A DNA stretch of 64,000 bases from Candidatus Azobacteroides sp. Lineage in GTDB: Bacteria > Bacteroidota > Bacteroidia > Bacteroidales > WRGA01. Positions 47,417 to 57,364 of this stretch are shown here, piece by piece (position 1 is the first letter of the stretch; every line of letters starts with the position of its first letter). The notes beneath the pieces were generated by a model. That model worked only from the letters and a program-made list of their open reading frames with translations. It was not told the origin of the DNA and made no database searches. The translations under genes were made by a program, and so were the position numbers. Location: NCBI GenBank assembly GCA_021201815.1, contig JAJQEC010000114.1, forward strand, positions 52,084-116,083. Direction: 5' to 3'.

Positions 47417-48901
47417 TTAAAACTTAAGAATTACCGAAGAAGACATTTTTCCATTGATATTTAAAGTAAAAATATACTGGCCGGAAGGGAAAGAAGTCAT
47501 ATCAATAACTTCATGAGCATTATAAATGGTCCCTCTTGTGAGCATCCGGCCACTCGCACTATAAATAGAATAAAGCGGAGTACCTGAGAAATCTTTTATT
47601 CTTATGTTTAACACATCCTTAACCGGGTTAGGATAAAGAACAAAAGAATGGCTCCCAGGAGTTAACTTTTCCGTAGTCGTGTCTTTATCAAAGTTAAAAA
47701 TTACTTCCCTTGTTATCATGTTTTGATTAGAAACCTTATTCAGGGCTTTTTCATAAAAAGTAAATCTCATAGTTCCTTCATTATCTTCAGTCCTCCATTC
47801 CAGCATAGAAGAAATATTCGGACTCCAGTTATCCGTCTGCCAATCATATATTATTATTTTATTATTAAAATTTTCTGTATGATTGTTTGTGTAAATATAC
47901 TGGTTTATACCTTCCCAATTCTGATTATTCATCTGATAAATCGAATAACCATTCGAGTCATCATATTTCCATTTACTGGTATCGGTTTTTGTCACTTCTT
48001 CTACAAAAATTTCATTATCCACATATTCAATATTAATGGTGGCAATTTCCTGCCAGGTATTTGCTTCCCATAAATACCTTATTATTTTCGTACATTTATC
48101 AGAAGTATTATAATGATAAATATATTTTTCCAGATTTTCATGAACTCCGGAAGCATTTACAAAATCGATTGTTTTTGAAATCGGTAGTTCGAAATCATAT
48201 GTATAGGTCACACTAAAAGCATTGTCATAACTATTTCCATTCCACTTCTTATATTCTTCTTTTATGAGCAAATTGGTCCCGGAAAGATACGTATAGCTTA
48301 TTTTTGAAGCATTTTTATCCTCCTTTTCAAAAGTAATTATTTCTTTTGGCAGATTACGTCCATTATATGTTGTCAGCTCTGTATGGAAAGGCACCCAATG
48401 ATTATTATCCCATTCATATACCTTATAACTTGTACAAAGGTTATTATTATCAAAAACTTTCTCCCACTTCTTATCAATTCCTACCCACTCATCATTAAGA
48501 TATTGATATGATGCATATAAAATCTGATTTCCCCGGATATCATATTCATATTCAATTTTCTTATCTTCTTTCCAGGCATCATTTTCATAAGTATAAGTAA
48601 TCATGGATGTCTGTACTTCATTATCATATTGATATGTTTTCTTAGATAAATATTCACCGGTATTCCTGTCGGTTAATATAACTTCAGATACCTGCTGAGA
48701 AGCATTTCTTTCAAAAGTAGTCCTGTAAGAAACCAAATTTACATAGTCTTCATAACGAATATGATTTAAGACTTCATAACGGGACTCCACATATCCATCG
48801 ATTTCATTTACATATTCCAGTAAATCATCTGCAGATAAATTTAAAAAAGAAAACAGCATCAAAAAAGAAAATGCAGACTTAAGGGAAAAGCCGTGATACA
48901 T
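47417..48901 (-). CDS. T9SS type A sorting-domain protein of unknown function
   Basis: A 494-residue secreted protein. The signal peptide is at about 1-23 (SAFSFLMLFSFLNLSA). Most of the rest is built of repeats like YDNEVQTSMITYTYENDAWKEDKKIEYEYDIRGN, rich in Tyr, Asn, Trp and Thr, which resemble the tandem strands of extracellular beta proteins. The last 80 residues form a Por secretion domain (LYPNPVKDVLNIRIKDFSG... SFPSGQYIFTLNINGK), which directs export and surface anchoring by the type IX system. A binding role is plausible, not shown. Confidence 0.85.
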   Translation of the reverse strand: MYHGFSLKSAFSFLMLFSFLNLSADDLLEYVNEIDGYVESRYEVLNHIRYEDYVNLVSYRTTFERNASQQVSEVILTDRNTGEYLSKKTYQYDNEVQTSMITYTYENDAWKEDKKIEYEYDIRGNQILYASYQYLNDEWVGIDKKWEKVFDNNNLCTSYKVYEWDNNHWVPFHTELTTYNGRNLPKEIITFEKEDKNASKISYTYLSGTNLLIKEEYKKWNGNSYDNAFSVTYTYDFELPISKTIDFVNASGVHENLEKYIYHYNTSDKCTKIIRYLWEANTWQEIATINIEYVDNEIFVEEVTKTDTSKWKYDDSNGYSIYQMNNQNWEGINQYIYTNNHTENFNNKIIIYDWQTDNWSPNISSMLEWRTEDNEGTMRFTFYEKALNKVSNQNMITREVIFNFDKDTTTEKLTPGSHSFVLYPNPVKDVLNIRIKDFSGTPLYSIYSASGRMLTRGTIYNAHEVIDMTSFPSGQYIFTLNINGKMSSSVILKF

Positions 48902-49051
48902 AATAAATTGTTTTATATAAATTTAGGTATTAATATTTTCAAAACGGGAAAATTCTTTTTTTAGTTTCTTCCAGCAAAAATAAATATACAAGGATACATG
49001 TAAAAATAGATATTTTATTGGTAATATGCTTCTATTAGAGATAATAATTTT

Positions 49052-50395
49052 TTATATGTCCTTTAATAAAATATTATATTTTTCATTTCTAACTGCATTT
49101 TTGATAGAGATATATTTTTCCCAATGCTTTTTCATTATACCATGATCAATATTAAAATCTTCGGATCCGACCTGATCGATTTTATCCAGTAAAGAGGCTA
49201 TGGTCAATTTACTAATATCCATGGCAGGCACATATGCCGGCTCAAATTCCTGTTCGGAATGTGCTTCAAGGATAACATTAGCGTCCGTTAAAGAAATAAG
49301 AATATCTGTGGTCAGCTTTATGGGAATTTTATAATACAATGAAATGTCATGTTTTGTATAAGGTTTTTCTCCTTTCTCGAAGCGTTTTACTATTAAAGCA
49401 GCTATTAATACGGTAAAAAATTCTTTACACCGACGGCTTATATTCCGAATATCCTTTTCAAAGTTATACCCCTCAATATTCTGACCGGCAGCGGCAAGCT
49501 CTACCCCCAGTAAACAAATAACCCAGGAGAGCTGCAACCATAATAAAAGAAGTGGCAAAGCAGCAAAACTCCCATAAATAGCATTGTATTTAGATACCCA
49601 TAATTGCCCGGAAATATATAAAAGCTGGAATAACTGAAAAGCGATCCCTGCAAATAAGCCGGCTCCAAAAGCATTGAGGAACTTTACATGGGTATTAGGA
49701 ATAAACATATATATTCCGGTAAAAGTAAATACGATAATAACAAAAGGAAGAAGCTTTAAAAATACTCCCCAGGCAGGATTAAAGATTTGCAAAGTCTCTG
49801 CAAAAGTCGTGGTAAGGAATACAGAAATTCCTCCGGAACAAATCATCAACAGGGGTAAAACTAAAAATAGAGAAAGATAATCCGTAACTTTTCGAAATAA
49901 ACTCCTTGACTTCTGTACACGCCATATCTGGTTAAAAATATCTTCAATATTTCCCAGCAAGTTCATTACAGTCCAAATTAACAATCCCAAACCAATTCCT
50001 ACAAAGACTCCGCTTTGCGCATGTTCCAGATAAGAATCCACAAAAGTAAGAGATTGGTTCAATGCTTTTTGCTGACCCGGTAGAAAAGCAAATAACTGGC
50101 TTTTCACGATATTCTGAAACCCGAATCCCCTTGCAATCCCAAAAAGAACAGCCAACATGGGAACAATGGCCAAAAGAGTATTATATGTCAGGGCTGAAGC
50201 TTTACTTTGGAGACGATCTTCCGAATAGCGACGACCGGCCATAATGAAAGATTTGACAATATTATAGAAAAATTGTCTGACTTTCGATTCTTCTTTTCCT
50301 GAATGCCAGATGCCTATTTTAAAAAAATGAACAGCATTCTTACACCAGGCGACAAACCGGTTAATAAAAGCCTGTAATTTATTTTTCAATATCAA
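49052..50395 (-). CDS. YihY/BrkB-family membrane protein
   Basis: A 447-residue protein. The core (about 55-330) has six membrane helices and the family segments ALTYNTLLAIVPMLAVLFGIARGFGF and GSFAALPLLLLWLQLSWVICLLGVELAAA. A cytoplasmic tail of about 115 residues (from DIRNISRRCK) contains a winged-helix-like stretch (KHDISLYYKIPIKLTTDILISL). Transport or envelope roles have been suggested for the family, but its function is not settled. It ends just before rnpB on the same strand. Confidence 0.88.
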   Translation of the reverse strand: MILKNKLQAFINRFVAWCKNAVHFFKIGIWHSGKEESKVRQFFYNIVKSFIMAGRRYSEDRLQSKASALTYNTLLAIVPMLAVLFGIARGFGFQNIVKSQLFAFLPGQQKALNQSLTFVDSYLEHAQSGVFVGIGLGLLIWTVMNLLGNIEDIFNQIWRVQKSRSLFRKVTDYLSLFLVLPLLMICSGGISVFLTTTFAETLQIFNPAWGVFLKLLPFVIIVFTFTGIYMFIPNTHVKFLNAFGAGLFAGIAFQLFQLLYISGQLWVSKYNAIYGSFAALPLLLLWLQLSWVICLLGVELAAAGQNIEGYNFEKDIRNISRRCKEFFTVLIAALIVKRFEKGEKPYTKHDISLYYKIPIKLTTDILISLTDANVILEAHSEQEFEPAYVPAMDISKLTIASLLDKIDQVGSEDFNIDHGIMKKHWEKYISIKNAVRNEKYNILLKDI

Positions 50396-50406
50396 GTAAT
50401 TTAAAA

Positions 50407-50757
50407 AAGCAGCAAACCTATAAGCCGGGTTCTGTATCCTTACGGATGCCTGTCATTTATCTTGATTCCGGCTCACACCGAAATTCCAGCGACCTACCCC
50501 CCGACATCGGACGAGCAGCCCTACAGCGTCGGTATACATGGTCTTGCAGCCCACAAGATGTACGGCTTCCTGTGTTACCACAGGAACCGGTGAGCTCTTA
50601 CCTCACCTTTTCACCCTTACCTTAAAATAAGGCGGTTATTTTCTGTTACATTGCTCTGCCCTCACGAACAGCTTCCCGTTAGGAAATGTGGTGCTCTGTA
50701 CTGCCCGGACTTTCCTCTTTTTTAAAACAAAAAAAGCGACAAGCCGGTTTACTGCTG
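50407..50757 (-). ncRNA. rnpB: RNase P RNA
   Basis: On the minus strand the transcript starts near 50757 and contains the conserved core GAGGAAAGTCCGGGC, then AGAGCA and the 3' core GAACCCGGCTTATAG near the end. The 5' end GCAGTAAACC pairs with GGTTTGCTGC at the 3' end to close helix P1, followed by a T run. It is the catalytic subunit that matures tRNA 5' ends. A TAATTTTG box at 50761-50768 lies immediately upstream, consistent with this start. Exact ends may shift by a few bases. Confidence 0.95.
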
Positions 50758-50760
50758 CTG

Positions 50761-50768
50761 CAAAATTA
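50761..50768 (-). promoter_or_regulatory. -7 box of rnpB
   Basis: TAATTTTG on the minus strand, just before the predicted 5' end of RNase P RNA. Confidence 0.55.
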
Positions 50769-50953
50769 ATCTAAAAAAATTGAATTTTAGCAGGTTGGCT
50801 ACTTAAAAGCATATAGAAAAGTATAAAAACATAAAATAAAAAAGTGTATTTCCCTTTTTATACATTCTTATTATTATCATTAAAGAATGAAAAAATGCAA
50901 TGTGGAGATGTATTTTTTTTAGTAAAAATGCAATCTGTATATTACATTTTTAC

Positions 50954-50961
50954 TACTTTTG
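50954..50961 (+). promoter_or_regulatory. Candidate -7 box of the pta operon
   Basis: TACTTTTG, 39 bases before the pta ATG. Confidence 0.5.
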
Positions 50962-51000
50962 TCCGAAATTATTTTTATTAATTATCCAAGAAACAGTGCC

Positions 51001-52011
51001 ATGGATCTCTTAAAAGACATAATCGGGCGTGCAAAAGCCTGTAAAGAAAGGATCGTGCTTCCGGAAGGAACAGAAGAAAGAACCCTTAAGGCAGCAGATC
51101 AATTGCTTAATGATGAAATAGCAAGTATCATCCTGCTTGGAAAGGAAAAAGAAATCTATCAACTGGCACATAACCTGAATTTAAAAAATATTTCAAAAGC
51201 TATTATTGTCGACCCTGCAGATAATCCGAAAAAGGAAGTATACACGAACCTCCTGTATGAGCTGCGGAAGAATAAAGGCTTAACCATTGAGAAGGCTAGG
51301 GAATTATCAGAAGATCCTCTTTACCTTGGCTGTCTGATGATTAAAAACGGAGATGCAGACGGAGAAGTAGCCGGAGCGATTAATACAACAGGAAATGTGC
51401 TTCGTCCTGCTTTTCAGATTATAAAAACAGCTCCCGGAATAAGTGTTGTATCCGGAGCTTTCCTGATGTTTATTCCTAACAAAGAGTATGGTGAAAATGG
51501 CATTATGGTATTTGCCGACTGTGCCGTATTGCCTGATCCCACTGCGCAGGAATTAGCTCAAATTGCCGTATCAACCGGACAAACAACCCGTGATATATGT
51601 GGCTTCGAACCCAGAATAGTTATGTTAAGTTTTTCCACAAAAGGAAGTGCATCTCATCGCATGGTCGATAAAGTAGTAGAGGCTACTCAACTGGCTAAAA
51701 AACTTAACCCGGAGTTAAAGATTGACGGGGAATTACAGGCAGATGCCGCAATTGTTCCTTCCGTAGCAAAGAGCAAAGCTCCGGAAAGTGAAATTGCCGG
51801 AAAAGCCAATGTCTTGATCTTCCCTTCTTTAGAAACAGGAAATATTGCTTATAAACTTGTTCAACGCTTAGCAAATGCCGAAGCAATCGGTCCTATCCTA
51901 CAGGGAATAGCAGCTCCTATCAATGATCTTTCCAGAGGATGTTCGGTTGATGATATCTACAAAATGGTTGCTATCACAGCTAATCAGGCAATTGGGATTA
52001 AAAATAAATAA
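51001..52011 (+). CDS. pta: Phosphate acetyltransferase
   Basis: A 336-residue enzyme interconverting acetyl-CoA and acetyl phosphate. It is the short form with only the PTA_PTB domain: RIVLPEGTEERTLKAADQLL at about 17-36, NTTGNVLRPAFQIIKTAPGISVVSGAFLM near 129-157, and GELQADAAIVP near 242-252. ATG 51001 is used rather than the open frame from 50959, because the latter overlaps the promoter. It is co-directional with ackA, with a dehydrogenase-like gene between, so it forms the acetate/ATP module. Confidence 0.95.
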   Translation: MDLLKDIIGRAKACKERIVLPEGTEERTLKAADQLLNDEIASIILLGKEKEIYQLAHNLNLKNISKAIIVDPADNPKKEVYTNLLYELRKNKGLTIEKARELSEDPLYLGCLMIKNGDADGEVAGAINTTGNVLRPAFQIIKTAPGISVVSGAFLMFIPNKEYGENGIMVFADCAVLPDPTAQELAQIAVSTGQTTRDICGFEPRIVMLSFSTKGSASHRMVDKVVEATQLAKKLNPELKIDGELQADAAIVPSVAKSKAPESEIAGKANVLIFPSLETGNIAYKLVQRLANAEAIGPILQGIAAPINDLSRGCSVDDIYKMVAITANQAIGIKNK

Positions 52012-52103
52012 AATCCACAAATAAAACAGATTGAAAGTTAAGAAAGGAGTTAAACTTTTTATATTTTTCATCATTAAACTAAATATATCTAATCATTCAC
52101 ATC

Positions 52104-53072
52104 ATGCCGGAAATTATTGAACCCATTGAAAGTTTTAGCCTGAGCAGAAAGCAACATGAAAAGAAATTATTTTCTAAAATCGGTGTCGTAGGTTGTGGAA
52201 GAGACGGGCAGAATATCGTCGGCCTTACAGCATCTGCCGGACTGGAAGTTGTTTTTGTTGAAATTTCGGAAGAAAAGATACAAACAGCCCTGAACAACAT
52301 CAGCAAAAACCTGGAAACCAAAGTAGAAAACTGGGGATTAACTGTTTCGGAAAAACGCTCTATCATGTCAAGAATTACAGGTACATTAAATTATAATGAC
52401 CTGAAAGATTGTGATTTCGTTATTGAATGTATTCGTTATGATGATGAAACCGGAGAGAGAAATATTCTTTTGCGGAAAGAAGTATTCAAACAAATGGAAG
52501 ATATTCTTGCTCCGGATGCGGTAATCGCTACAAATGCTACAACCGTAATTATTTCCGAGCTTGCTTCTGACCTGGTGCATAAAGACCGTTGTATCAGTCT
52601 CCATTTCCTGGTCACTCAACCGGAAGCCCGGATTATTGAGATTGTGAAGGGACTTTATACTTCTGATGAAGTTTTTGAGAAAATGAAATTGTTTTGTAAA
52701 CTTATCAAGCACGATTATATTTCCGTTCACGAAAGCAACGGATTGGTAAGTTTACGTATATTTGTTACCATGCTGAATGAAGCCTGTCAGATGCTCATGG
52801 AAAATATTGCTTCTCTGGAAGATATTGATAAGCTTCTGCAGGTCGGGTACGGATATAGGCTGGGTGTATTCCGCTCGGCTGATATTCTTGGTATTGAAAA
52901 AATGGTACCTCTTATGCACAATATGTTTGATGAATACGGAGATAAAAAATACAAACCTTCTCCCCTGCTCCTTCGCTTATTCAGAGCAAAACATTTCGGA
53001 TTAAGTACAAGAAAAGGGTTCTATCTGTATGATGAAGACGGAAAACTCCTTGGCCCGGCTCCGTTAGTATAA
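52104..53072 (+). CDS. 3-hydroxyacyl-CoA dehydrogenase family protein
   Basis: A 322-residue NAD-binding protein. The Rossmann motif GVVGCGRDGQN is at 22-32. The family catalytic histidine is in ISLHFLVTQPEARIIEIVKG near 170-190 (usually HFFNP; here HFLVTQP), and the C-terminal domain has TMLNEACQMLMENIASLEDID near 221-241 and KGFYLYD near the end. It resembles 3-hydroxybutyryl-CoA dehydrogenase but has changes at the HFFNP motif, so substrate or activity may differ. It is between pta and ackA, 92 and 30 bases away. Confidence 0.85.
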   Translation: MPEIIEPIESFSLSRKQHEKKLFSKIGVVGCGRDGQNIVGLTASAGLEVVFVEISEEKIQTALNNISKNLETKVENWGLTVSEKRSIMSRITGTLNYNDLKDCDFVIECIRYDDETGERNILLRKEVFKQMEDILAPDAVIATNATTVIISELASDLVHKDRCISLHFLVTQPEARIIEIVKGLYTSDEVFEKMKLFCKLIKHDYISVHESNGLVSLRIFVTMLNEACQMLMENIASLEDIDKLLQVGYGYRLGVFRSADILGIEKMVPLMHNMFDEYGDKKYKPSPLLLRLFRAKHFGLSTRKGFYLYDEDGKLLGPAPLV

Positions 53073-53102
53073 TTAATCATTAACTGTAACCAATGTTTAC
53101 CC

Positions 53103-54302
53103 ATGAATATATTAGTTCTTAATTGCGGTAGTTCTTCTGTTAAATACAAATTATTTAACATGGAAGAAAAAAAAGTGATGGCACAGGGTGGTGTAGAAAA
53201 AGTAGGTCTGAAAGGATCTTTTTTAAAACTTACTCTTGAGGATGGACAGAAAGTTGTCCTGGAAGGTGAGATTCTTGAACATCAAACAGCGATAGAATAC
53301 ATTCTCGGTGTTCTGACCAGTGAAAAGTACGGCTGTATTAAATCTCTGGAAGAAATAAATGCCGTAGGACACCGGGTAGTACATGGAGGAGAAAAGTTCA
53401 ACAGCAGTGTGCTGATTACAGAAGACGTATTACATAAAATCGAAGAATGTATTGAAATAGCGCCTTTACATAATCCACCTAATTTAAGCGGTATCAATGC
53501 AATTACAGAACTGATTCCCGGTGTCCCTCAAGTAGCAGTATTTGATACTGCTTTTCATCAGACAATGCCTGATTATGCCTACATGTATGGAATTCCTTAT
53601 TCGTTATATCAGAAATATGCGATCAGACGGTACGGATTTCATGGTACCAGCCACCGGTATGTTTCGCACCGGGTATGTGAAATTCTGGGAATACCCTATG
53701 AATCCCCCCGCATGATCACTTGTCATATCGGAAACGGCGGCTCTATTACTGCTATAAAAGACGGCAAATCTGTCGATACCAGTATGGGATTCACTCCGGT
53801 AGAAGGATTATTAATGGGAACAAGAAGCGGAGACGTTGATGCCGGCGTAGTCTCTTTTATTATGGATAAAGAAATGATTGGTTCCGCAGGAATATCAACC
53901 CTATTAAATAAGCATAGCGGAGTAATGGGTGTTTCAGGTGTATCTTCCGACATGAGGGAATTAAGTGCAGCTATTGAAAAAGGAAATGAAAGAGCAAAAC
54001 TTGCTTTACGCATGTATAACTACCGCATAAAAAAATATATCGGATCTTATATGGCCGCTTTAGGAGGTGTAGATATCCTTGTATTTACCGGAGGTGTCGG
54101 GGAAAACAATACAGTCGTTCGCTCTGAAGTATGTAAAGACCTGGAATTTATGGGCATCGAACTAGATGAAGAAAAAAACGCACAGACTCGTGGAGAAGAA
54201 GCGGTTATCAGCTCGGAAAATGCAAAAGTAAAAATTGTAGTCGTTCCAACAGACGAAGAATTTATGATTGCTTCGGATACGATGGAGCAATTGCAAAAGT
54301 AA
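53103..54302 (+). CDS. ackA: Acetate kinase
   Basis: A 399-residue kinase producing ATP from acetyl phosphate. Motifs: NCGSSSVKYKLF at 6-17, GHRVVHGG near 89-96, FDTAFHQTMP near 147-156, RYGFHGTSHRYV near 178-189, GNGGSITAIKDGKSVDTSMGFTPVEGLLMGTRSGDVD near 212-248 and FTGGVGEN near 325-332. It completes the Pta-AckA route for fermentative acetate formation and ATP yield. Confidence 0.97.
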   Translation: MNILVLNCGSSSVKYKLFNMEEKKVMAQGGVEKVGLKGSFLKLTLEDGQKVVLEGEILEHQTAIEYILGVLTSEKYGCIKSLEEINAVGHRVVHGGEKFNSSVLITEDVLHKIEECIEIAPLHNPPNLSGINAITELIPGVPQVAVFDTAFHQTMPDYAYMYGIPYSLYQKYAIRRYGFHGTSHRYVSHRVCEILGIPYESPRMITCHIGNGGSITAIKDGKSVDTSMGFTPVEGLLMGTRSGDVDAGVVSFIMDKEMIGSAGISTLLNKHSGVMGVSGVSSDMRELSAAIEKGNERAKLALRMYNYRIKKYIGSYMAALGGVDILVFTGGVGENNTVVRSEVCKDLEFMGIELDEEKNAQTRGEEAVISSENAKVKIVVVPTDEEFMIASDTMEQLQK

Positions 54303-54578
54303 CTCTATAATTCATTGTATTTCTTTAACTAAGTTTACTCTATCATTAACAATTATTGTATTTAACCTTATTGCTAATTCAAAAATTATGGATAACTTTA
54401 CAAAGTGATTTTTTTCATAGTATTAGATTTTAAGGTTAATGAAGATTGGTTGTCGGGAGACAACCTTTTTTTATATATGCTCCCTACAATCATATAATTG
54501 TTTCGTTTGTTTCACTCTTATCTTTATTTCATCCTAAACAAATTGGTCTGCCATAAGAAGATCATTCATTATCCTGAC

Positions 54579-55325
54579 TTAATTATTGATGGTAATAATC
54601 TCCAGTTGATAAGAATCTTCCGGTTGATTTCTTTTCAGGTCAATCCAGATTTCACCCCGGCCAAGCATAACGCCCTGATAATTGTAAAATAAGTTACATA
54701 CGCATGCTTCTTTTAATTTTTCTTTAAACTGCGGATAAAAAATTTGCTCATAAAAAGATATAAATTCTTTTTTATTCCGGATGACTTTTTCAACCTTTCC
54801 GTTTAAATCTACCGAAATCGGATAACGTATATGATTTGCCACCCATTCTTTTTCATCTTTAAGAACGGATGTTTTAATACGTTTCATGAATTCTTCTATG
54901 TTGTTATCTGTTCCGAAATAATCCGGGTATTTACGGTCACTATCCCCTGCAACCACGGAATTCAATACCAAAGAAACAGGATAGGAGCGGTTCTGGTCTT
55001 TATTTCTCCATTCACCGGTAAATCCATCTCGCTCATTCGTATAAAATTCTCCCTGGAAATATCCGTTTTCTTTCCCGTCTATATATTCGGTTAAATAAAC
55101 TTCCGTACCGCATATTTTACCTTTCAGGGGAATTCTGGTTTCATGTTTTTTATAACAATAATAACCGGTTAAAGTATTATCTTCGTCAGGATATAAGGAC
55201 ATAATAATAGGGAAAGTGCCTATTTCTCCCTGAAAGTCATACCATTGATTGCTTTTTAATTCAAAACCATATGATTTCAGTATTGAAAAAAAACAAAGGG
55301 ACAGAATAAAGAAATTCCGGTACAT
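54579..55325 (-). CDS. Hypothetical exported protein
   Basis: A 248-residue protein with a signal peptide (FFILSLCFFSILKSYG, about residues 4-20). The first half (25-120) has repeating GYYCYKKHETRIPLKGKICGT and GYFQGEFYTNERDGFTGEW strands, like a beta-rich lipocalin- or jellyroll-type domain. The second half is helical with a WVANHIRYPISVDLNGKV segment resembling SnoaL-like or DUF-type C-terminal domains. I do not recognise a named family. It is monocistronic, on the minus strand. Confidence 0.7.
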   Translation of the reverse strand: MYRNFFILSLCFFSILKSYGFELKSNQWYDFQGEIGTFPIIMSLYPDEDNTLTGYYCYKKHETRIPLKGKICGTEVYLTEYIDGKENGYFQGEFYTNERDGFTGEWRNKDQNRSYPVSLVLNSVVAGDSDRKYPDYFGTDNNIEEFMKRIKTSVLKDEKEWVANHIRYPISVDLNGKVEKVIRNKKEFISFYEQIFYPQFKEKLKEACVCNLFYNYQGVMLGRGEIWIDLKRNQPEDSYQLEIITINN

Positions 55326-55468
55326 AAGTAATTATTTAATATATTGATAAAACACAAAGGTATAAATACGATTAATAAAAACAAATCAGAGAAGGAAAGC
55401 GTTTTGTTAAACATTTTGAGATGACAAACCGTTTATCCATGTATAAATTATCTAATTATAAAAAGAAT

Positions 55469-55816
55469 ATGATGAAAAGTTTATTAATTGGGCTTTCGAT
55501 TAATTTTCTATTGGGAGCATGTCAAACAACTAAAAACACAGAGCGACTGGTTATTGCCTCAGAAAGAGCAGACTGTACAGGAGTCATGCCCATGAAATGC
55601 CTGGTAGTAAAAAAAGAAGGAGAAAAAGACTGGGAATTTTTCTACAACAATATTGAAGGTTTTAATTATGAGCCGGGGTATGAATATGTGATTGAAGTCA
55701 GAAAGGATGCTGTGGCAATGCCGACAGCAGATCAGTCTTCCTTACATTATCGTCTGGTAAAGGAAATATCTAAAAAGCAAAAACAATCAGAGAATCTGCC
55801 TTCAGGTCGAAGATAA
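55469..55816 (+). CDS. DUF4377 lipoprotein
   Basis: A 115-residue protein from MMKSLLIGLSINFLLGAC (lipobox LGAC, Cys18). The body RADCTGVMPMKCLVVKKEGEKDWEFFYNNIEGFNYEPGYEYVIEV is characteristic of DUF4377, a periplasmic HslJ-like or META-associated domain with two cysteines that may form a disulfide. An upstream in-frame ATG at 55421 would add 16 residues before the signal and is not favoured. Function unknown; possibly stress- or heat-shock-linked. Confidence 0.82.
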   Translation: MMKSLLIGLSINFLLGACQTTKNTERLVIASERADCTGVMPMKCLVVKKEGEKDWEFFYNNIEGFNYEPGYEYVIEVRKDAVAMPTADQSSLHYRLVKEISKKQKQSENLPSGRR

Positions 55817-55865
55817 TAATAAAAAGAAATTCCATTTATCAGGTAATTATTTTTATTAAATAAAA

Positions 55866-55900
55866 ACAGGGATTGTCCGATGTTATCAGACAATCCCTGT
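55866..55900. terminator. Bidirectional terminator between DUF4377 and OmpA genes
   Basis: ACAGGGATTGTC (55866-55877) pairs perfectly with GACAATCCCTGT (55889-55900). On the minus strand it is followed by TTTTTATTT, closing the OmpA-family gene, and on the plus strand by AATTTTATC. Confidence 0.88.
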
Positions 55901-55923
55901 AATTTTATCTATCAGTTGATTGT

Positions 55924-57150
55924 TTATTTCACAAAACGCAGGGCAACAGAACGGTCTTCCGATCTGGCACTGTTGGATTCACTGGCATTATGCTCGGCAT
56001 ATTCATCTCCGTATCCTTCTGTCTTCACGATCTGATTTTTCAATCCACCGTTTTCTAATAAAGATTCTACGGTTTTAGCTCTGTCTGCGGATATTTTCAT
56101 ATTCACTTCATCGCTGCCTACTTTATCAGCATATCCACCCAATTTAATTTTTGAATCCGGATAGTTTTTCAGGATAGCAATGATATTATCCAATTGTCTT
56201 TGAGAACCACTTAACAAGTTAGAGGTACTTCCGAATTCGAATCTTACGTCATCCAGGTCAAACCATTTCTTTTTCAGGTCGTCTGCAGAAGCATTTTTAT
56301 AATCATCTGACTTCAGATAATCCAGCATTTTTTCTTCCACGCCACCATCATACACATTGATTTTAGTACCATCAGGAAGAGTAATTTCTTTTAAGTCCCG
56401 GTTGTCCGTATTTTCTACATAATTATTATCCGGAACCGTATCTACCACTGTTACGGTTTCAGACTCATAATACTCACGTGGTTCTTTGTCATGATCACGG
56501 CATGATCTCCATAAGAAGAAGAATAAAAGAAGAAGTAATAAAAGAAGTAACCACATCCACCAGTTACTTTTCTTTCTCGGTTCTTCCGGTGTATTATCTA
56601 CTTTACGGGTAGTATAATCTTTATTTAACACAGAAGATAACCCGAAAGAATCAATAATACCATTCGGAATATTTCCCATGAAGCTGCTTTTCTGTTCTCC
56701 TATACGGTTCAGAATCTGATGCAGGCTCCAGTTTTCTTTTGTCATCTTATTTCCGAAATATCCGGCTACTACCGGAGCCAGAATGGCAACCAGACGATTG
56801 GTAGCAACTTTTGTAATCCCTGCTTTTTCAGCAATCGGGTTGGTAAAATTTGCGGCTTTATCTCCCAATAGATGTTGAAGAAAATTATCACCGACTCTTT
56901 GCTGGTCTTTTGTTATTTTTTCATTACAAATATTTTTGACATCAGCTAAAATATTCTGGTTTCCGGCTTCTTCAAAAATTTCTCTTAACTGAGGAGTGAC
57001 GCCGTTTTTCAGCATTACTCCTAATAATCCTGCAATAATGGAATTGCTGGCAGTCGAAACGTTTGAGTCATTCTCTTCTACTACTTTCGCAGCCTTGGCA
57101 ATCATATCCTGATTTAACAAAGCTTTTAATGAATCATAAATTTGTTCCAT
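55924..57150 (-). CDS. OmpA-family protein with DUF937 and one transmembrane helix
   Basis: A 408-residue protein from MEQIYDSLKALLN. The N-terminal 170 residues are helical and DUF937-like (LLGDKAANFTNPIAEKAGI..., YFGNKMTKENWSLHQILNRIGEQ). A very hydrophobic helix WWMWLLLLLLLLLFFFLW follows near 197-214, then a linker and a C-terminal OmpA peptidoglycan-binding domain (about 285-408) with VRFEFGSTSNLLSGSQRQLDNI and KLGGYADKVGSDEVNMKISADRAKTVESLL. The start at 57150 replaces the open frame at 57186 because the first Met there lies in the upstream AT-rich leader. It probably ties the inner membrane or periplasm to the wall. Confidence 0.88.
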   Translation of the reverse strand: MEQIYDSLKALLNQDMIAKAAKVVEENDSNVSTASNSIIAGLLGVMLKNGVTPQLREIFEEAGNQNILADVKNICNEKITKDQQRVGDNFLQHLLGDKAANFTNPIAEKAGITKVATNRLVAILAPVVAGYFGNKMTKENWSLHQILNRIGEQKSSFMGNIPNGIIDSFGLSSVLNKDYTTRKVDNTPEEPRKKSNWWMWLLLLLLLLLFFFLWRSCRDHDKEPREYYESETVTVVDTVPDNNYVENTDNRDLKEITLPDGTKINVYDGGVEEKMLDYLKSDDYKNASADDLKKKWFDLDDVRFEFGSTSNLLSGSQRQLDNIIAILKNYPDSKIKLGGYADKVGSDEVNMKISADRAKTVESLLENGGLKNQIVKTEGYGDEYAEHNASESNSARSEDRSVALRFVK

Positions 57151-57364
57151 AGCTAATTTGATGTAAAATTTCAGTTTATTATTCAATTTACTAACCTTTA
57201 CAACAAACGAAACAAAGTTTTTGTTTTTAAGCCTTAAAAATATCCGGAAGGAACTTTACTATGAAGATGTTAGGAAGAAAAAAGGAAGGAAATAATATGA
57301 AAAAGAGTATTTGTCACACATGTGAAAATACTCTCTCCATAAAAATTCAGGTATTTTAATTAAT

